Numbered from the stretch's first letter, positions 7,770-15,695 are shown. The stretch is 35,068 nt of DNA from Bacillota bacterium (GCA_021850485.1 JAJZLY010000019.1:13545-48612), one strand, 5' to 3'. The notes: generated from the letters alone by a model not told the origin. Made by a program: numbers and translations.

Positions 7770-8607
7770 TCCTCTCGCCCACCTCCCCGCCGACATCCGC
7801 CACCAGCTGGCGCGGCTGACCACGGCGTGCCAGGCGCACTTCGCTGGCCGTCTGGTCGGCCTGTACCTGCACGGATCCGCTGCCAGCGGCGGCTGGCAGG
7901 TATCGGCGAGTGATCTCGATCTATTGCTCATCGTCTCGTTCTGGCGCAGTGCCGACCGTCCGGTGATGACGGCGCTGTGTTTGGATCTGTCGGCGCACCC
8001 AGGTCACTTCGAACTGCACGTGTTGACCCAGCGCGATCTGAGGCCCTGGGGGCACCCAGCCGCCTATCGCTTTCACTACAGTGAGACGTGGCGGGGCCGC
8101 ATTTCCGCCGGTGCCCCGGCTCCGGGCACTGATGTCGGGGTGGGCGCCAGAGACCGCGAGATCGCCGCCCATCTGACCACGGCCCGAGCTCACGGCCTGA
8201 TCCTCTGCGGTCGGCCGGTCACCCGAGCGATTCCGGTTGTGCCACGTCTGCATTTTATTGACAGCCTGTTCTGCGACCTCCAAGACAGCGCTATGACCTC
8301 GCCGGGTGAGGGGTACGAGGTCTTGAATCTGTGCCGCAGTTGGGCGTTTTTGACTCATGGCCAGCTTCTCTCCAAAGAGGAAGGCGGACGCTGGGCCCTC
8401 TCCCGACTGCCAGCCGACCAGGCGGCCACCGTCTACCAGGCGCTGGTGGCACACCGGGATGGAGGGCCGGAAGATCCGAGTCGGCTGATCGCCTTTCGCT
8501 GTCTGCTGTGGCCGACCCTGTGGGCCAGTGCGCACCCCGCCGAACGTGCGGTGATCCGCCGCTGGTGGCCGGCCACGGTCCCCGACCTCTCCCGTTCGGG
8601 GCACTGA
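7753..8607 (+). CDS. AadA-like aminoglycoside nucleotidyltransferase family protein
   Basis: A 284-residue protein with the nucleotidyltransferase signature GLYLHGSAASGGW followed by ASDLDLLLIV, giving the GS motif and the paired D-x-D metal ligands. The C-terminal half (residues about 140-270) is helical and matches in position the DUF4111-type domain of ANT(3'')/ANT(9) adenylyltransferases. Family members add AMP to streptomycin or spectinomycin. Whether this divergent protein confers resistance cannot be told. It shares a transcript with PadR and the membrane protein, which suggests regulated, possibly drug- or stress-inducible expression. Start ATG 7753 lies within the preceding gene. Confidence 0.75.
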   Translation: MPSPGDPLAHLPADIRHQLARLTTACQAHFAGRLVGLYLHGSAASGGWQVSASDLDLLLIVSFWRSADRPVMTALCLDLSAHPGHFELHVLTQRDLRPWGHPAAYRFHYSETWRGRISAGAPAPGTDVGVGARDREIAAHLTTARAHGLILCGRPVTRAIPVVPRLHFIDSLFCDLQDSAMTSPGEGYEVLNLCRSWAFLTHGQLLSKEEGGRWALSRLPADQAATVYQALVAHRDGGPEDPSRLIAFRCLLWPTLWASAHPAERAVIRRWWPATVPDLSRSGH

Positions 8608-8644
8608 CTGCAGCGGTCTGCCGTGGCGTTTATCAGCCCCCTTC

Positions 8645-8673
8645 CCCGGTTGCAGCGGGCCGACTGCACCGGG
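8645..8673 (+). terminator. GC hairpin after the PadR operon
   Basis: CCCGGT-T-GCAG (8645-8655) pairs with CTGCACCGGG (8664-8673), giving a 10-bp stem with one bulged T and an 8-base loop, 37 bp after the AadA-like stop. No U-tract follows. It separates the PadR operon from the next operon, so it may terminate or insulate. Confidence 0.35.
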
Positions 8674-8706
8674 CCATCTGACTCCCGCCCGAGCCGCTGG
8701 TATGCG

Positions 8707-8712
8707 TACAAT
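8707..8712 (+). promoter_or_regulatory. Candidate -10 element of the polyphosphate operon
   Basis: TACAAT (8707-8712) is a 5/6 match to the -10 consensus, about 60 bp before the probable start of the first TMPK-like gene. No good -35 hexamer is visible at 16-18 bp. If real, it excludes the upstream ATG at 8702 as a start. Confidence 0.35.
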
Positions 8713-8770
8713 GGATTTGGCAAGCGCTCCCATTTGCCCCCAGCGCGATGCCATGAGGGGGAGTCCCAGG

Positions 8771-9463
8771 GTGCCAACCCATCTCCAAGCACGCTCTGGC
8801 GGCGGGCGGCTGATCGCGGTCGAGGGCTGCGACGGCTCCGGCAAGAGCACTCAGTTGCGATTGCTGTATCGGTACCTGCTGCGCAGCGGGTTACCGGTTC
8901 ACCTCAGCTCCTGGAACTCCAGTCCGGCCGTGCATCCGATCAGCCAGAGCGGCAAGCGCACCAAACGACTGTTTGGTCTCTCTTATGCCCTGTTCAACGC
9001 CGCCGACTTCGCCGACCGCTATGAACGCGAAATCTTGCCCAGATTAGGCCTCGGCCAGATCGTTCTGTGCGATCGCTACGTCGGAACCGCACTGGCCAGG
9101 GATGGTGCGCGCGGTCTAGACCCAGCCTGGACCAGGGCGCTGTACGACTATGCCCGCCCTGCAGACCTCACCTTCTTGTTTCGCCTGCCTCCCTCGGTGG
9201 CGGCCTACCGGGTGCTGGCCGGGCGCAAGCGATTTGGCTATTACGAAGCAGGCATGGATCTGGGTCTCAGTTCCGACCCCCTGGCCAGCTTCTTGCAGTT
9301 CCAGGGCGAGGTGCTCAAGCGCTACCTGCAATTGGCCCCGGGACTGGACTACCGGCTGATCGATGCCACTGCCGGTCTGAGGGCACAACAGTCCGAGATC
9401 CGCCGCCAGACCCTGGAACTGCTCGCAGTCAGCCAGCCGGCGACTGCGGCAGCACTGGTCTGA
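8771..9463 (+). CDS. Thymidylate-kinase-like P-loop kinase, intact Walker A
   Basis: A 230-residue P-loop phosphotransferase. It has RLIAVEGCDGSGKST (Walker A lysine at residue 25), the TMPK-type DRY motif in VLCDRYVGTALARDGARGLD, and a C-terminal FLQFQGEVLKRYLQL helix as in thymidylate kinases. The lid region (RKRFGYYEAGMDLGLSSDP) is unusual. I choose GTG 8771, behind GAGGGGGA (8755-8762); in-frame ATGs at 8702 and 8753 are possible but lack a good ribosome binding site. Context with a Ppx phosphatase, HD protein and PPK2, rather than DNA-replication genes, argues that it is not the housekeeping tmk and may act on another nucleotide or on polyphosphate. The stop overlaps the next start by one base. 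Confidence 0.8.
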   Translation: MPTHLQARSGGGRLIAVEGCDGSGKSTQLRLLYRYLLRSGLPVHLSSWNSSPAVHPISQSGKRTKRLFGLSYALFNAADFADRYEREILPRLGLGQIVLCDRYVGTALARDGARGLDPAWTRALYDYARPADLTFLFRLPPSVAAYRVLAGRKRFGYYEAGMDLGLSSDPLASFLQFQGEVLKRYLQLAPGLDYRLIDATAGLRAQQSEIRRQTLELLAVSQPATAAALV

Positions 9464-10125
9464 TGAAGGGTGTGCTGATCGCTCTGGAGGGCGCAGACGG
9501 GGCTGGCTGCACAGATCAGGCCCGCCGCCTCGGCGACTGGCTGGTCTCTGCCGGCCACCAGGTGGTACCTTGCCGGATCAAAGGGTCAGAGTTGATGCGC
9601 CGGCCGCTGCAGACCCTGCAACGACGGGCGGACTTGTCCGACCGGGCTCTGTTCTTGCTGTACGCAGCCGATCTGGCCGACCTCTATCGCCACCAGATTG
9701 CGCCCGCCTTGGATCTGGGTCAGGTCGTGCTGTGCGACCGCTACCTGCTGACGCCGCTGGTCCGGGCTGAACTGCGCGGCATCGACCACGCCTGGGCCCA
9801 AGGCGCGCTTTCGTTTTTGCCCGCACCGACCCTGACCGTATTGCTGTGCGCTCCAGCCAGCCACCGCCTGACCCGCCTTCTCAACCACCGCCGCTTCTTG
9901 CAGCCGCGTGAGACTGGCTGGCCAATGCGCCCGGGCAGCCCCCTACTCGCCCAGGCGTTGCGCTATCAGCGTCAGTTGGCCCGCCAGTACGCCTTGCGCA
10001 CGGATCCCGAGCAGGTGCCAAGGGTCAATACCGGCCAGCACGCAGATCGGGCGCAAGGTGAGTTGCAGCGTCTTGTTTCGGCGGTTTTGCCCGCGCCGTC
10101 GGCAGCCGCCGAGTCTGCCCTGTGA
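9463..10125 (+). CDS. Thymidylate-kinase-like paralogue with degenerate P-loop
   Basis: A 220-residue protein similar in layout to its upstream neighbour: VLIALEGADGAGCTDQ at the start, VVLCDRYLLTPLVRAELRGID in the middle and a closing helix with YQRQLARQYAL. The Walker A position normally held by Lys is Cys16 (TGC at 9508-9510), followed by Thr, so canonical phosphate binding is lost or changed, while the DRY motif is kept. The start ATG 9463 overlaps the preceding stop (TGATG); the same frame is open from 9067 but that part is a shadow of the first kinase. A regulatory or scaffolding partner of the intact kinase is the simplest reading. The stop overlaps the HD gene as GTGA. Confidence 0.75.
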   Translation: MKGVLIALEGADGAGCTDQARRLGDWLVSAGHQVVPCRIKGSELMRRPLQTLQRRADLSDRALFLLYAADLADLYRHQIAPALDLGQVVLCDRYLLTPLVRAELRGIDHAWAQGALSFLPAPTLTVLLCAPASHRLTRLLNHRRFLQPRETGWPMRPGSPLLAQALRYQRQLARQYALRTDPEQVPRVNTGQHADRAQGELQRLVSAVLPAPSAAAESAL

Positions 10126-10715
10126 GCATCCAGCTCGGATTGGCACCGACCATCGAACGGGCGGTGGCCGATCTTGCTGCCAAGTACCCCACCGACCCGC
10201 CGCACGCGGCGCATGTGGCGGACCAGGCAGTCTTGCTGTTCGACCTGTTGGCGCCTTGGCACCAGTTGATGGCACCGGACCGGGCCCTGCTCCACCACGG
10301 CGGGTTGCTCCACGACAGCGGCATCTGGATCAATGCCAAAGGCCATCACCGGCACAGCGCCTACATCGTGCGCTCGGACCGCCTTTTGGCGGGCTATCCG
10401 CCGGCCGAGCGCGAGATGCTGGCCAGGCTGGTGCAAAACCACCGCAAGCATCCCCGCCCTGCTCCCCAGGACTGGCCACTGCAACGCCGCCTGGCCCTGG
10501 TCTGGCTCAGCGCCCTGTTGCGGACAGCGGACGGACTGGACGTCTGCCACGACCAGCAGGCTCACGTTGCGGCCGCCTATCCGGATGCCCACGGCTACGT
10601 TGTGGCGGTGCGTGGCGTCGACGCCGGCCGCTTTGACCAGAGACTGGCGAGAAAGTCTAAGCTGCTGGCCACCTTGCTGGGCGGAGACCTGCGCTTTTCG
10701 GCCGATCCTTCGTGA
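10122..10715 (+). CDS. Stand-alone HD-domain phosphohydrolase, Ppx C-terminal-type
   Basis: A 197-residue HD protein that resembles the C-terminal domain of Ppx/GppA phosphatases. The first ligand region is PPHAAHVADQAVLLFDLL (His28/His31), then LLHHGGLLHDSGI with the His64-Asp65 pair, GHHRHSAYIV (His75-His78), and a late LLRTADGLD. All metal-binding positions expected of an active HD site appear present. The start GTG 10122 overlaps the previous stop and its own stop overlaps the ppx start, each by four bases, so it should be made together with Ppx. The substrate is unknown; a (p)ppGpp- or nucleotide-directed hydrolase is a guess. Confidence 0.8.
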   Translation: MSIQLGLAPTIERAVADLAAKYPTDPPHAAHVADQAVLLFDLLAPWHQLMAPDRALLHHGGLLHDSGIWINAKGHHRHSAYIVRSDRLLAGYPPAEREMLARLVQNHRKHPRPAPQDWPLQRRLALVWLSALLRTADGLDVCHDQQAHVAAAYPDAHGYVVAVRGVDAGRFDQRLARKSKLLATLLGGDLRFSADPS

Positions 10716-12223
10716 GCCGGCTCAATCGTCTCGCCGTGCTCGACCTGGGCTCGAACTCGGTGCGCATGCTGGTGGTAGAGGCCAACGCCGACGGGCAGTG
10801 GCGGGTGATCGACGAAGCTCGAGCCCTGTTGCGCCTGGGCGACTGCCTGATGCAGCGGGGCGTTCTGGCCCCGCTGTTGCCCACGGCCATCTGGGTGGTT
10901 TGCTCGTGGGTGCAACGAGCCCGGCAGGCGGGGGTCGATCAGATCGTGGCCGTCGCCACCGCCGCCCTGCGGGCGGCCCCGGACGGCGCCGCCTTCACCC
11001 GGAGCGTGGAGCAGGCCAGTGGCATTCGGATCAGGATCGTGGACGGACAAGAAGAGGCCAGCCTGGGCTTTTTGGGGGCGATGCAGACCCTGGACATCGC
11101 CGATGGCAATCTGGTCGACCTGGGTGGAGCGAGCACCGAACTCACATCGTTTGCCAGCCGCCAGCGGCTGCGGTCGGTGAGCATGGCGCTGGGCTCGGTC
11201 ACGTTGGGTCGGCGCTTTTTCACTTCGGACCCGCCCACCGCGACTCAGGTGGCATCTGCGGAGAAGACGATCCGTAAGGAGCTCTCAGCAGTCTTGCCCG
11301 ATCCGGCGGCGGGTCTGCCGCTGGTAGCGGTGGGGGGGAGTTTTCGCTCAATCGCCAAGATGCAGCTGCGGGCCTCGGGCTACCCGCTGACCACGCTGCA
11401 CAACTACCAGCTTTCGCCGAGCGTCATCGACGACTTCTGCCTCAAGCTTGGGCGAATGACAGCCAGCCAGCGCCGTCAGGTGCCCGGACTGGCGGCCCAC
11501 CGAGCAGAGACGGTGCTCGGTGCCCTGGCCCTGGCCCAGGGCGTTTGCAAGTGGCTGAAGCCGTCTGTGATCGTGATCAGCGGCACTGGGTTGCGCGAGG
11601 GCGTGATGTTCGAACAGCTGCACCAGCGTCCACCTTCGGCTGGCTCTGACCTGCTTGAGATCAGTGTGGACAATTTGCTCTTTCAGCTGGCAGCTGAGCC
11701 AGACCCTGCCCTCTTGCACCTGGCCGGGTGCCTGGCCCATGCGCTCTCTCCCCTGCTACCCAAAGACTTCATGCCGCTGATCGTGGCTTGTGCCAAACTG
11801 CGGGCGCTGGGCCAGCGGGTCAACTTTTACGATCGCCATACGCACACGTTTTACCTGATCATTCACAGCCGGCTGTTCGGACTGAGCCACGGCCAACAGG
11901 TGGTGTTGGCCGCTGCGGCCGGGTACGAGGGGCCGCATCGGCTCACGCAGGTACTGCGGCCATACGCCCAGCTGATCGGGCCCGAAGGCAGCTTACTGGC
12001 AGCCCGGCTCGGGCTGGTGGTGGCCTTTGCGGAAGCGCTGCTTCGCCAGCATCCCGCCCATCATCTGGAGGTCGGCGCTCAGATTTCGGCCAAGGAGATC
12101 TCCTTGACGATCCAGGGCTCCAGCCCTGCTCCAACGATCCCCTACGACGAGTTGAGCCGGCTGAGCGGGCACTTCGCCAAGGTGTTCGGCCGCAAGCTGC
12201 GCACCCACTTCAGCGCCGTCTGA
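10712..12223 (+). CDS. ppx: Ppx/GppA-family exopolyphosphatase or pppGpp phosphohydrolase
   Basis: A 503-residue ASKHA-fold phosphatase. N-terminal motifs are intact: LAVLDLGSNSVRMLVVE (phosphate 1 loop), VATAALRAAPDG, IRIVDGQEEASLGFLGA with the catalytic Glu region, LVDLGGASTEL (phosphate 2) and AVGGSFRSIAKM. The family removes terminal phosphate from polyphosphate or pppGpp. The C-terminal 200 residues align in layout with the HD-like domain, but the segment that normally reads ALLHDIG is here ACAKLRALG, so the HD pair is missing; the downstream YDRHTHTFYLIIHSRLFGLSH part is still recognisable. The start GTG 10712 overlaps the HD gene. It converges on a PPK2 gene. Confidence 0.88.
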   Translation: MSRLNRLAVLDLGSNSVRMLVVEANADGQWRVIDEARALLRLGDCLMQRGVLAPLLPTAIWVVCSWVQRARQAGVDQIVAVATAALRAAPDGAAFTRSVEQASGIRIRIVDGQEEASLGFLGAMQTLDIADGNLVDLGGASTELTSFASRQRLRSVSMALGSVTLGRRFFTSDPPTATQVASAEKTIRKELSAVLPDPAAGLPLVAVGGSFRSIAKMQLRASGYPLTTLHNYQLSPSVIDDFCLKLGRMTASQRRQVPGLAAHRAETVLGALALAQGVCKWLKPSVIVISGTGLREGVMFEQLHQRPPSAGSDLLEISVDNLLFQLAAEPDPALLHLAGCLAHALSPLLPKDFMPLIVACAKLRALGQRVNFYDRHTHTFYLIIHSRLFGLSHGQQVVLAAAAGYEGPHRLTQVLRPYAQLIGPEGSLLAARLGLVVAFAEALLRQHPAHHLEVGAQISAKEISLTIQGSSPAPTIPYDELSRLSGHFAKVFGRKLRTHFSAV

Positions 12224-12264
12224 GTCAGGGCCCAGGCCGGCTCCGCTCGACCGCCCAGAGCCCC

Positions 12265-12341
12265 CCAGCGGCCATCGCCGGGACCGGTCTCGCCAGGCCG
12301 CTGGCCGCCAAGGCACAGCCTATTGCCATCTGCCAGCGGCC
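12265..12341. repeat. Three copies of a 9-mer forming alternative hairpins
   Basis: CCAGCGGCC occurs at 12265-12273 and 12333-12341, and its exact complement GGCCGCTGG at 12296-12304. The middle copy can pair with either outer copy, giving two mutually exclusive 9-bp stems (loops of 22 and 28 bases). The element fills the gap between convergent ppx and ppk2, so it may be a bidirectional terminator. Confidence 0.5.
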
Positions 12342-12387
12342 GGGCGACGCCCGTTGATGGAGCTGGATCAAGAGGGGCCCTTGCCAC

Positions 12388-13218
12388 CTATCCGCCTTGG
12401 CCTGCCCCTGGGCTTGCCTTAGCCGCCAGCACCGCGTCTTCAGCTGGCAGCGGCCAGTCCATTTTCAGCTCTTTCAGGGTGTGAACCAGCACCTTGGCCA
12501 CCAGCAGGTTGCGGTACCAGCGGTGGTCGGAGGGCACCACGTACCATGGGCAATCCTTGGTGCTGGTCGCCTCGATCGCCTCCTCGTAGGCCCGCTGGTA
12601 GTGGTCCCACAGCTTGGTTTCCTGAAAGTCCGCAGCCGACATCTTCCAGTTCTTGCGCCGGTCTTGCCTGCGCTCCTCGAAGCGCTTGGCCTGCTCCTCC
12701 CGGGACAGGTGCAAAAAGAATTTGCGCACGATCACGCCTGCCTCGTCCAACTCCCGCTCGAAGTGGCGGATGGCCCGCAGACGCTCTTTCGCCACCTGGT
12801 CTGAGATCAGGTGGTGAACCCGCACCACCAGCACATCCTCGTAGTGCGAACGGTTGAAGATGCCGATGGCGCCTTTGGCTGGCACTCGTTGATGCACCCG
12901 CCACAGAAAGTCATGGGCCAGCTCCTGCTCAGTCGGTTGCTTGAACGGGCTGACCACCGTTCCCTGGGGCGAGAGGCCCTGCATGACGTGGCGGATGGTG
13001 CCGTCCTTGCCCGCCGAATCCATGCCCTGCAACACGATCAGCAGCGCTCTCTTGCCGTTGGCGTAGAGCAGGTCATGCAACTCGGAAAGGGCCTGCACGT
13101 CTCGGATCAGTGCCGTCTTGGCCCTGGCCTCACTGAGACCGTGCGTCTCCTTCGGGTCGATCTTATCAAGATGCACCTTGCCGTCGACCGGGACGAGCAG
13201 GTGCGCGTCTTTAGCCAC
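12388..13218 (-). CDS. ppk2: Polyphosphate kinase 2 (polyphosphate:nucleotide phosphotransferase)
   Basis: A 276-residue PPK2 that moves phosphate between polyphosphate and nucleoside mono- or diphosphates. Walker A is LIVLQGMDSAGKDGTIRHVM (Lys71), followed by GLSPQGTVVSPFKQPT, FNRSHYEDVLVVRVH with the Walker B region, the lid motif DRRKNWKM, and VPSDHRWYRNLLVA near the end. The one-domain length and these motifs fit the class that phosphorylates AMP and/or ADP; the class cannot be fixed by eye. The start GTG 13218 follows GGGGTGA. It faces the ppx operon tail to tail, placing polyphosphate-using and -degrading enzymes together. Confidence 0.92.
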   Translation of the reverse strand: MAKDAHLLVPVDGKVHLDKIDPKETHGLSEARAKTALIRDVQALSELHDLLYANGKRALLIVLQGMDSAGKDGTIRHVMQGLSPQGTVVSPFKQPTEQELAHDFLWRVHQRVPAKGAIGIFNRSHYEDVLVVRVHHLISDQVAKERLRAIRHFERELDEAGVIVRKFFLHLSREEQAKRFEERRQDRRKNWKMSAADFQETKLWDHYQRAYEEAIEATSTKDCPWYVVPSDHRWYRNLLVAKVLVHTLKELKMDWPLPAEDAVLAAKASPGAGQGG

Positions 13219-13606
13219 CGCAAGTCACCCCATCTCTGACCAAGCATTGGCCCGCCAGTCCGAGGGCCATGGCGTGAAACGCCTATTTACCCTTATTCCA
13301 CCAGCTCCCGGCCGATCCTCTTCTCCTCAGGCGGCGGGCCGGGTTCGTCAGCCTGGTTCCGATCTCGCCGGCCCCGTGCTGGATGGCTAAGTTATTGCCG
13401 ATTGTGACGAACTTGTTGCAGGAATCCTCGCCCCGAACACGCATTCTCAAAGACACTCACCTGGGTCTGCGGGCGGCCTATTGGTGTACGCGTTTCACCC
13501 GCTGGCGTTGGCTCAATCAGTACTGCATCGCAGCGAAAGGGGGAGTCCGACACCTGAGCCTTGGGCCCGGATCCTGGCCCGATGATTGCGGGAGGTGGCT
13601 TCTCGG
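13219..13606. other. Intergenic region upstream of the substrate-binding protein gene
   Basis: This 388-bp gap lies between divergent ppk2 and the solute-binding protein gene. It has a short inverted repeat, GGCGT-gaa-ACGCC (13271-13283), and GGGAGG (13590-13595), the ribosome binding site of the downstream gene. I see no coding sequence and no convincing -35/-10 pair. Confidence 0.4.
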
Positions 13607-15436
13607 ATGCGGATGAGACGATGGATCCTCGGTACCATGGTGGCATCTTCTTTGGCCTTCGTGGTGGCTGGCTGTGGCTCTTCAACGCCCACGGCAACGC
13701 CAACCAATCCGCTGGCGACGTCCAGCACGGCTGTGGTGGCGGAGCCCCCAGGACTGGTGTTGAACGGCTTCGCCCCCATTCTGTCGGTGAGCGTGTACAG
13801 CACCAACAACTCGCAAAACAACTTCCTGATGTACAAGCCGCTGATCTTCATCACCAAGCAGGACACCATTGACTTCTCCCGCTCACTGGCCTCGTCGATC
13901 GCCGTTTCCAACAACGACCAGACCTATACCATTCAGCTGAACCCGAAGTGGAAGTGGTCCAACGGCCAGCCGGTGACCTCGGCCGACGTGGTATTTTCCG
14001 CCGAGACCATGGCCGCTTCTTGTGCCACCACCACGCCGCCGCCGCCGATGACCTACGGCGGTTGCGGAATCGGCGGACTGGGCCCGATCGGCCAGCCCGG
14101 TGACAGTGCTGGCATCGGCTGGCAGTCGGTCACCGCCAGCGGCCCCGACACCGTGGTGATCACCACCACCAAGCCGGTGAACCCGGTCTGGTTCGAGCAC
14201 AATGCGCTGGGCCAGTTGATGCCGTTCCCGGCCGCGACGTGGGAGGCGGCAGCGGGCGTGCCGGCGGGAGCCTCCTTGGCCACCGCCACCACCGACGTTT
14301 TGACCTTGATGAACAACGTGATGAATCAGCCCACCAACGCCGCCTTCCAGGTGGTGGACGGCCCCTACAAGTTCTACAAGATGGTGCCCCAGGACTACTG
14401 GGAATACGTCCCCAACACGGCCTATGACGGCCACATGGCCACCATCAAGCACCTCACCTACCAGTACTTCGCCACGGCGGCGTCCGAGTTCTCCGCCCTC
14501 AAGAAGGGCACCGTCGGCGCTGGCTTGATCACGGCCTACAACCTGCCGCAAAAGAACATCCCCGGCTACAACTTCGTGTTGCCGCCGCCGCCGTTCGCCA
14601 TCAACTACATCGCCATCAACCTGAGCCCGCTGGCGCCGGGCGGCATCGGTCTGGCCTTCCAGGACCTGAAGGTCCGCCAGGCCCTGCAATACGGCATCAA
14701 TGAGAACGCCTTCATCAAGATCCTGGGCGGCGGCTACGGCACGCCGCAGTACACCCCGATGCCGGTCGCCGGTACCACCAGCGTCTTCAACGCCAAGGCG
14801 ATGCCGACCCCGTACGCATTCAACCCGGCCAAGGGCAAGGCCCTGTTGCTGGCGGACGGCTGGTCCTTGCAAAACGGGGTCATGACCAAGACGATTAACG
14901 GCAAGTCCGTGGCGCTTCAGTTCAACTTCGACTACAGCACCGGCAGCCCGGAGGCTGAGAACTACGCTGTCTATCAGCAGTCGCAGTGGGCTCTGGAAGG
15001 GATCAAGATGACGCCGGTGCCGATGCCGTTCGCCACACAGCTCACGCTCAACGACGGAGCCGGTGCCACCGTGGCCGCCAGCTGGGCCATGAACTGGTGG
15101 AGCGGCTGGTACTACGAGCCTGACTACTACCCGACCGGCGGTGCGCTGTTCGCCCCCGGCGCTTACTTCAACCTGGGTGACTTCTCCGACCCAACCCTGA
15201 CCCAGGACATCAACGCCACCTACGCCCCGGCCACACCTGCCCAGGCCTACGCCGCAATGACCGCCTACGCCGCCCGGGCGCAGGTGGTGCTGCCGGACCT
15301 GTTCACGGGCAGCTTCGACCAGCTGCCGAACCTCGGCGGCTTCTTCGAAAACGCCACCTACCTGCACGGCGTTGCCTCCAACTACAACACGGTGCAGGCT
15401 CTGAACTTCCCCAACTACTGGACCATCACGCCGTAG
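13607..15436 (+). CDS. ABC transporter substrate-binding lipoprotein, family 5 (peptide/nickel type)
   Basis: A 609-residue secreted lipoprotein. The signal peptide (RMRRWILGTMVASSLAFVVAGC) ends in a VAGC lipobox, followed by a Ser/Thr/Pro linker. The mature domain has the SBP_bac_5 hallmarks: YTIQLNPKWKWSNGQPVTSADVVFS, DGPYKFYKM, VRQALQYGINENAFIKIL, and a late DYYPTGGALF segment. It would bind oligopeptides or another solute outside the cell and deliver it to an ABC permease, but no permease or ATPase gene is in the window. GGGAGG (13590-13595) precedes ATG 13607. Lysine is encoded only by AAG in the parts I read, a bias typical of high expression. A hairpin terminator follows directly. Confidence 0.9.
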   Translation: MRMRRWILGTMVASSLAFVVAGCGSSTPTATPTNPLATSSTAVVAEPPGLVLNGFAPILSVSVYSTNNSQNNFLMYKPLIFITKQDTIDFSRSLASSIAVSNNDQTYTIQLNPKWKWSNGQPVTSADVVFSAETMAASCATTTPPPPMTYGGCGIGGLGPIGQPGDSAGIGWQSVTASGPDTVVITTTKPVNPVWFEHNALGQLMPFPAATWEAAAGVPAGASLATATTDVLTLMNNVMNQPTNAAFQVVDGPYKFYKMVPQDYWEYVPNTAYDGHMATIKHLTYQYFATAASEFSALKKGTVGAGLITAYNLPQKNIPGYNFVLPPPPFAINYIAINLSPLAPGGIGLAFQDLKVRQALQYGINENAFIKILGGGYGTPQYTPMPVAGTTSVFNAKAMPTPYAFNPAKGKALLLADGWSLQNGVMTKTINGKSVALQFNFDYSTGSPEAENYAVYQQSQWALEGIKMTPVPMPFATQLTLNDGAGATVAASWAMNWWSGWYYEPDYYPTGGALFAPGAYFNLGDFSDPTLTQDINATYAPATPAQAYAAMTAYAARAQVVLPDLFTGSFDQLPNLGGFFENATYLHGVASNYNTVQALNFPNYWTITP

Positions 15437-15468
15437 CAACGTCCCGTCCGACGAGACGGTGCACCCAC

Positions 15469-15496
15469 CTGGGGCCGGGATTACTCCCGGCCCCAG
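15469..15496 (+). terminator. Strong GC hairpin after the substrate-binding protein gene
   Basis: CTGGGGCCGGGA (15469-15480) and TCCCGGCCCCAG (15485-15496) form a perfect 12-bp stem with a TTAC tetraloop, 33 bp after the stop codon. There is no U-run behind it. It is probably a terminator or an mRNA 3'-end stabiliser for this monocistronic, probably well expressed gene. Confidence 0.65.
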
Positions 15497-15695
15497 CCGC
15501 GTGCTAGGAGACGCATCAGCGCTTCCGACCGCTGGTCGAGCCGGCCGGTCACTCACCGCCAGGGCGTAGCAGGCCGGTTCTCTTGCCCAGGCGGATTTGG
15601 CCCAGAGATGCCCGTTCATGGCCGTGCATTTTGCATACCATCTGACCGGCTGGCGGCCAGCCAGGAGATCGAGGTTCTGCCCGGTATTGGACCCG

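Noticed and set aside
9067-9462. N-terminal extension of the second TMPK-like frame
   Set aside because: It overlaps the first kinase in another frame and reads as Arg/Pro/Gln-rich noise. The ATG at 9463, coupled to the preceding stop, is the natural start.
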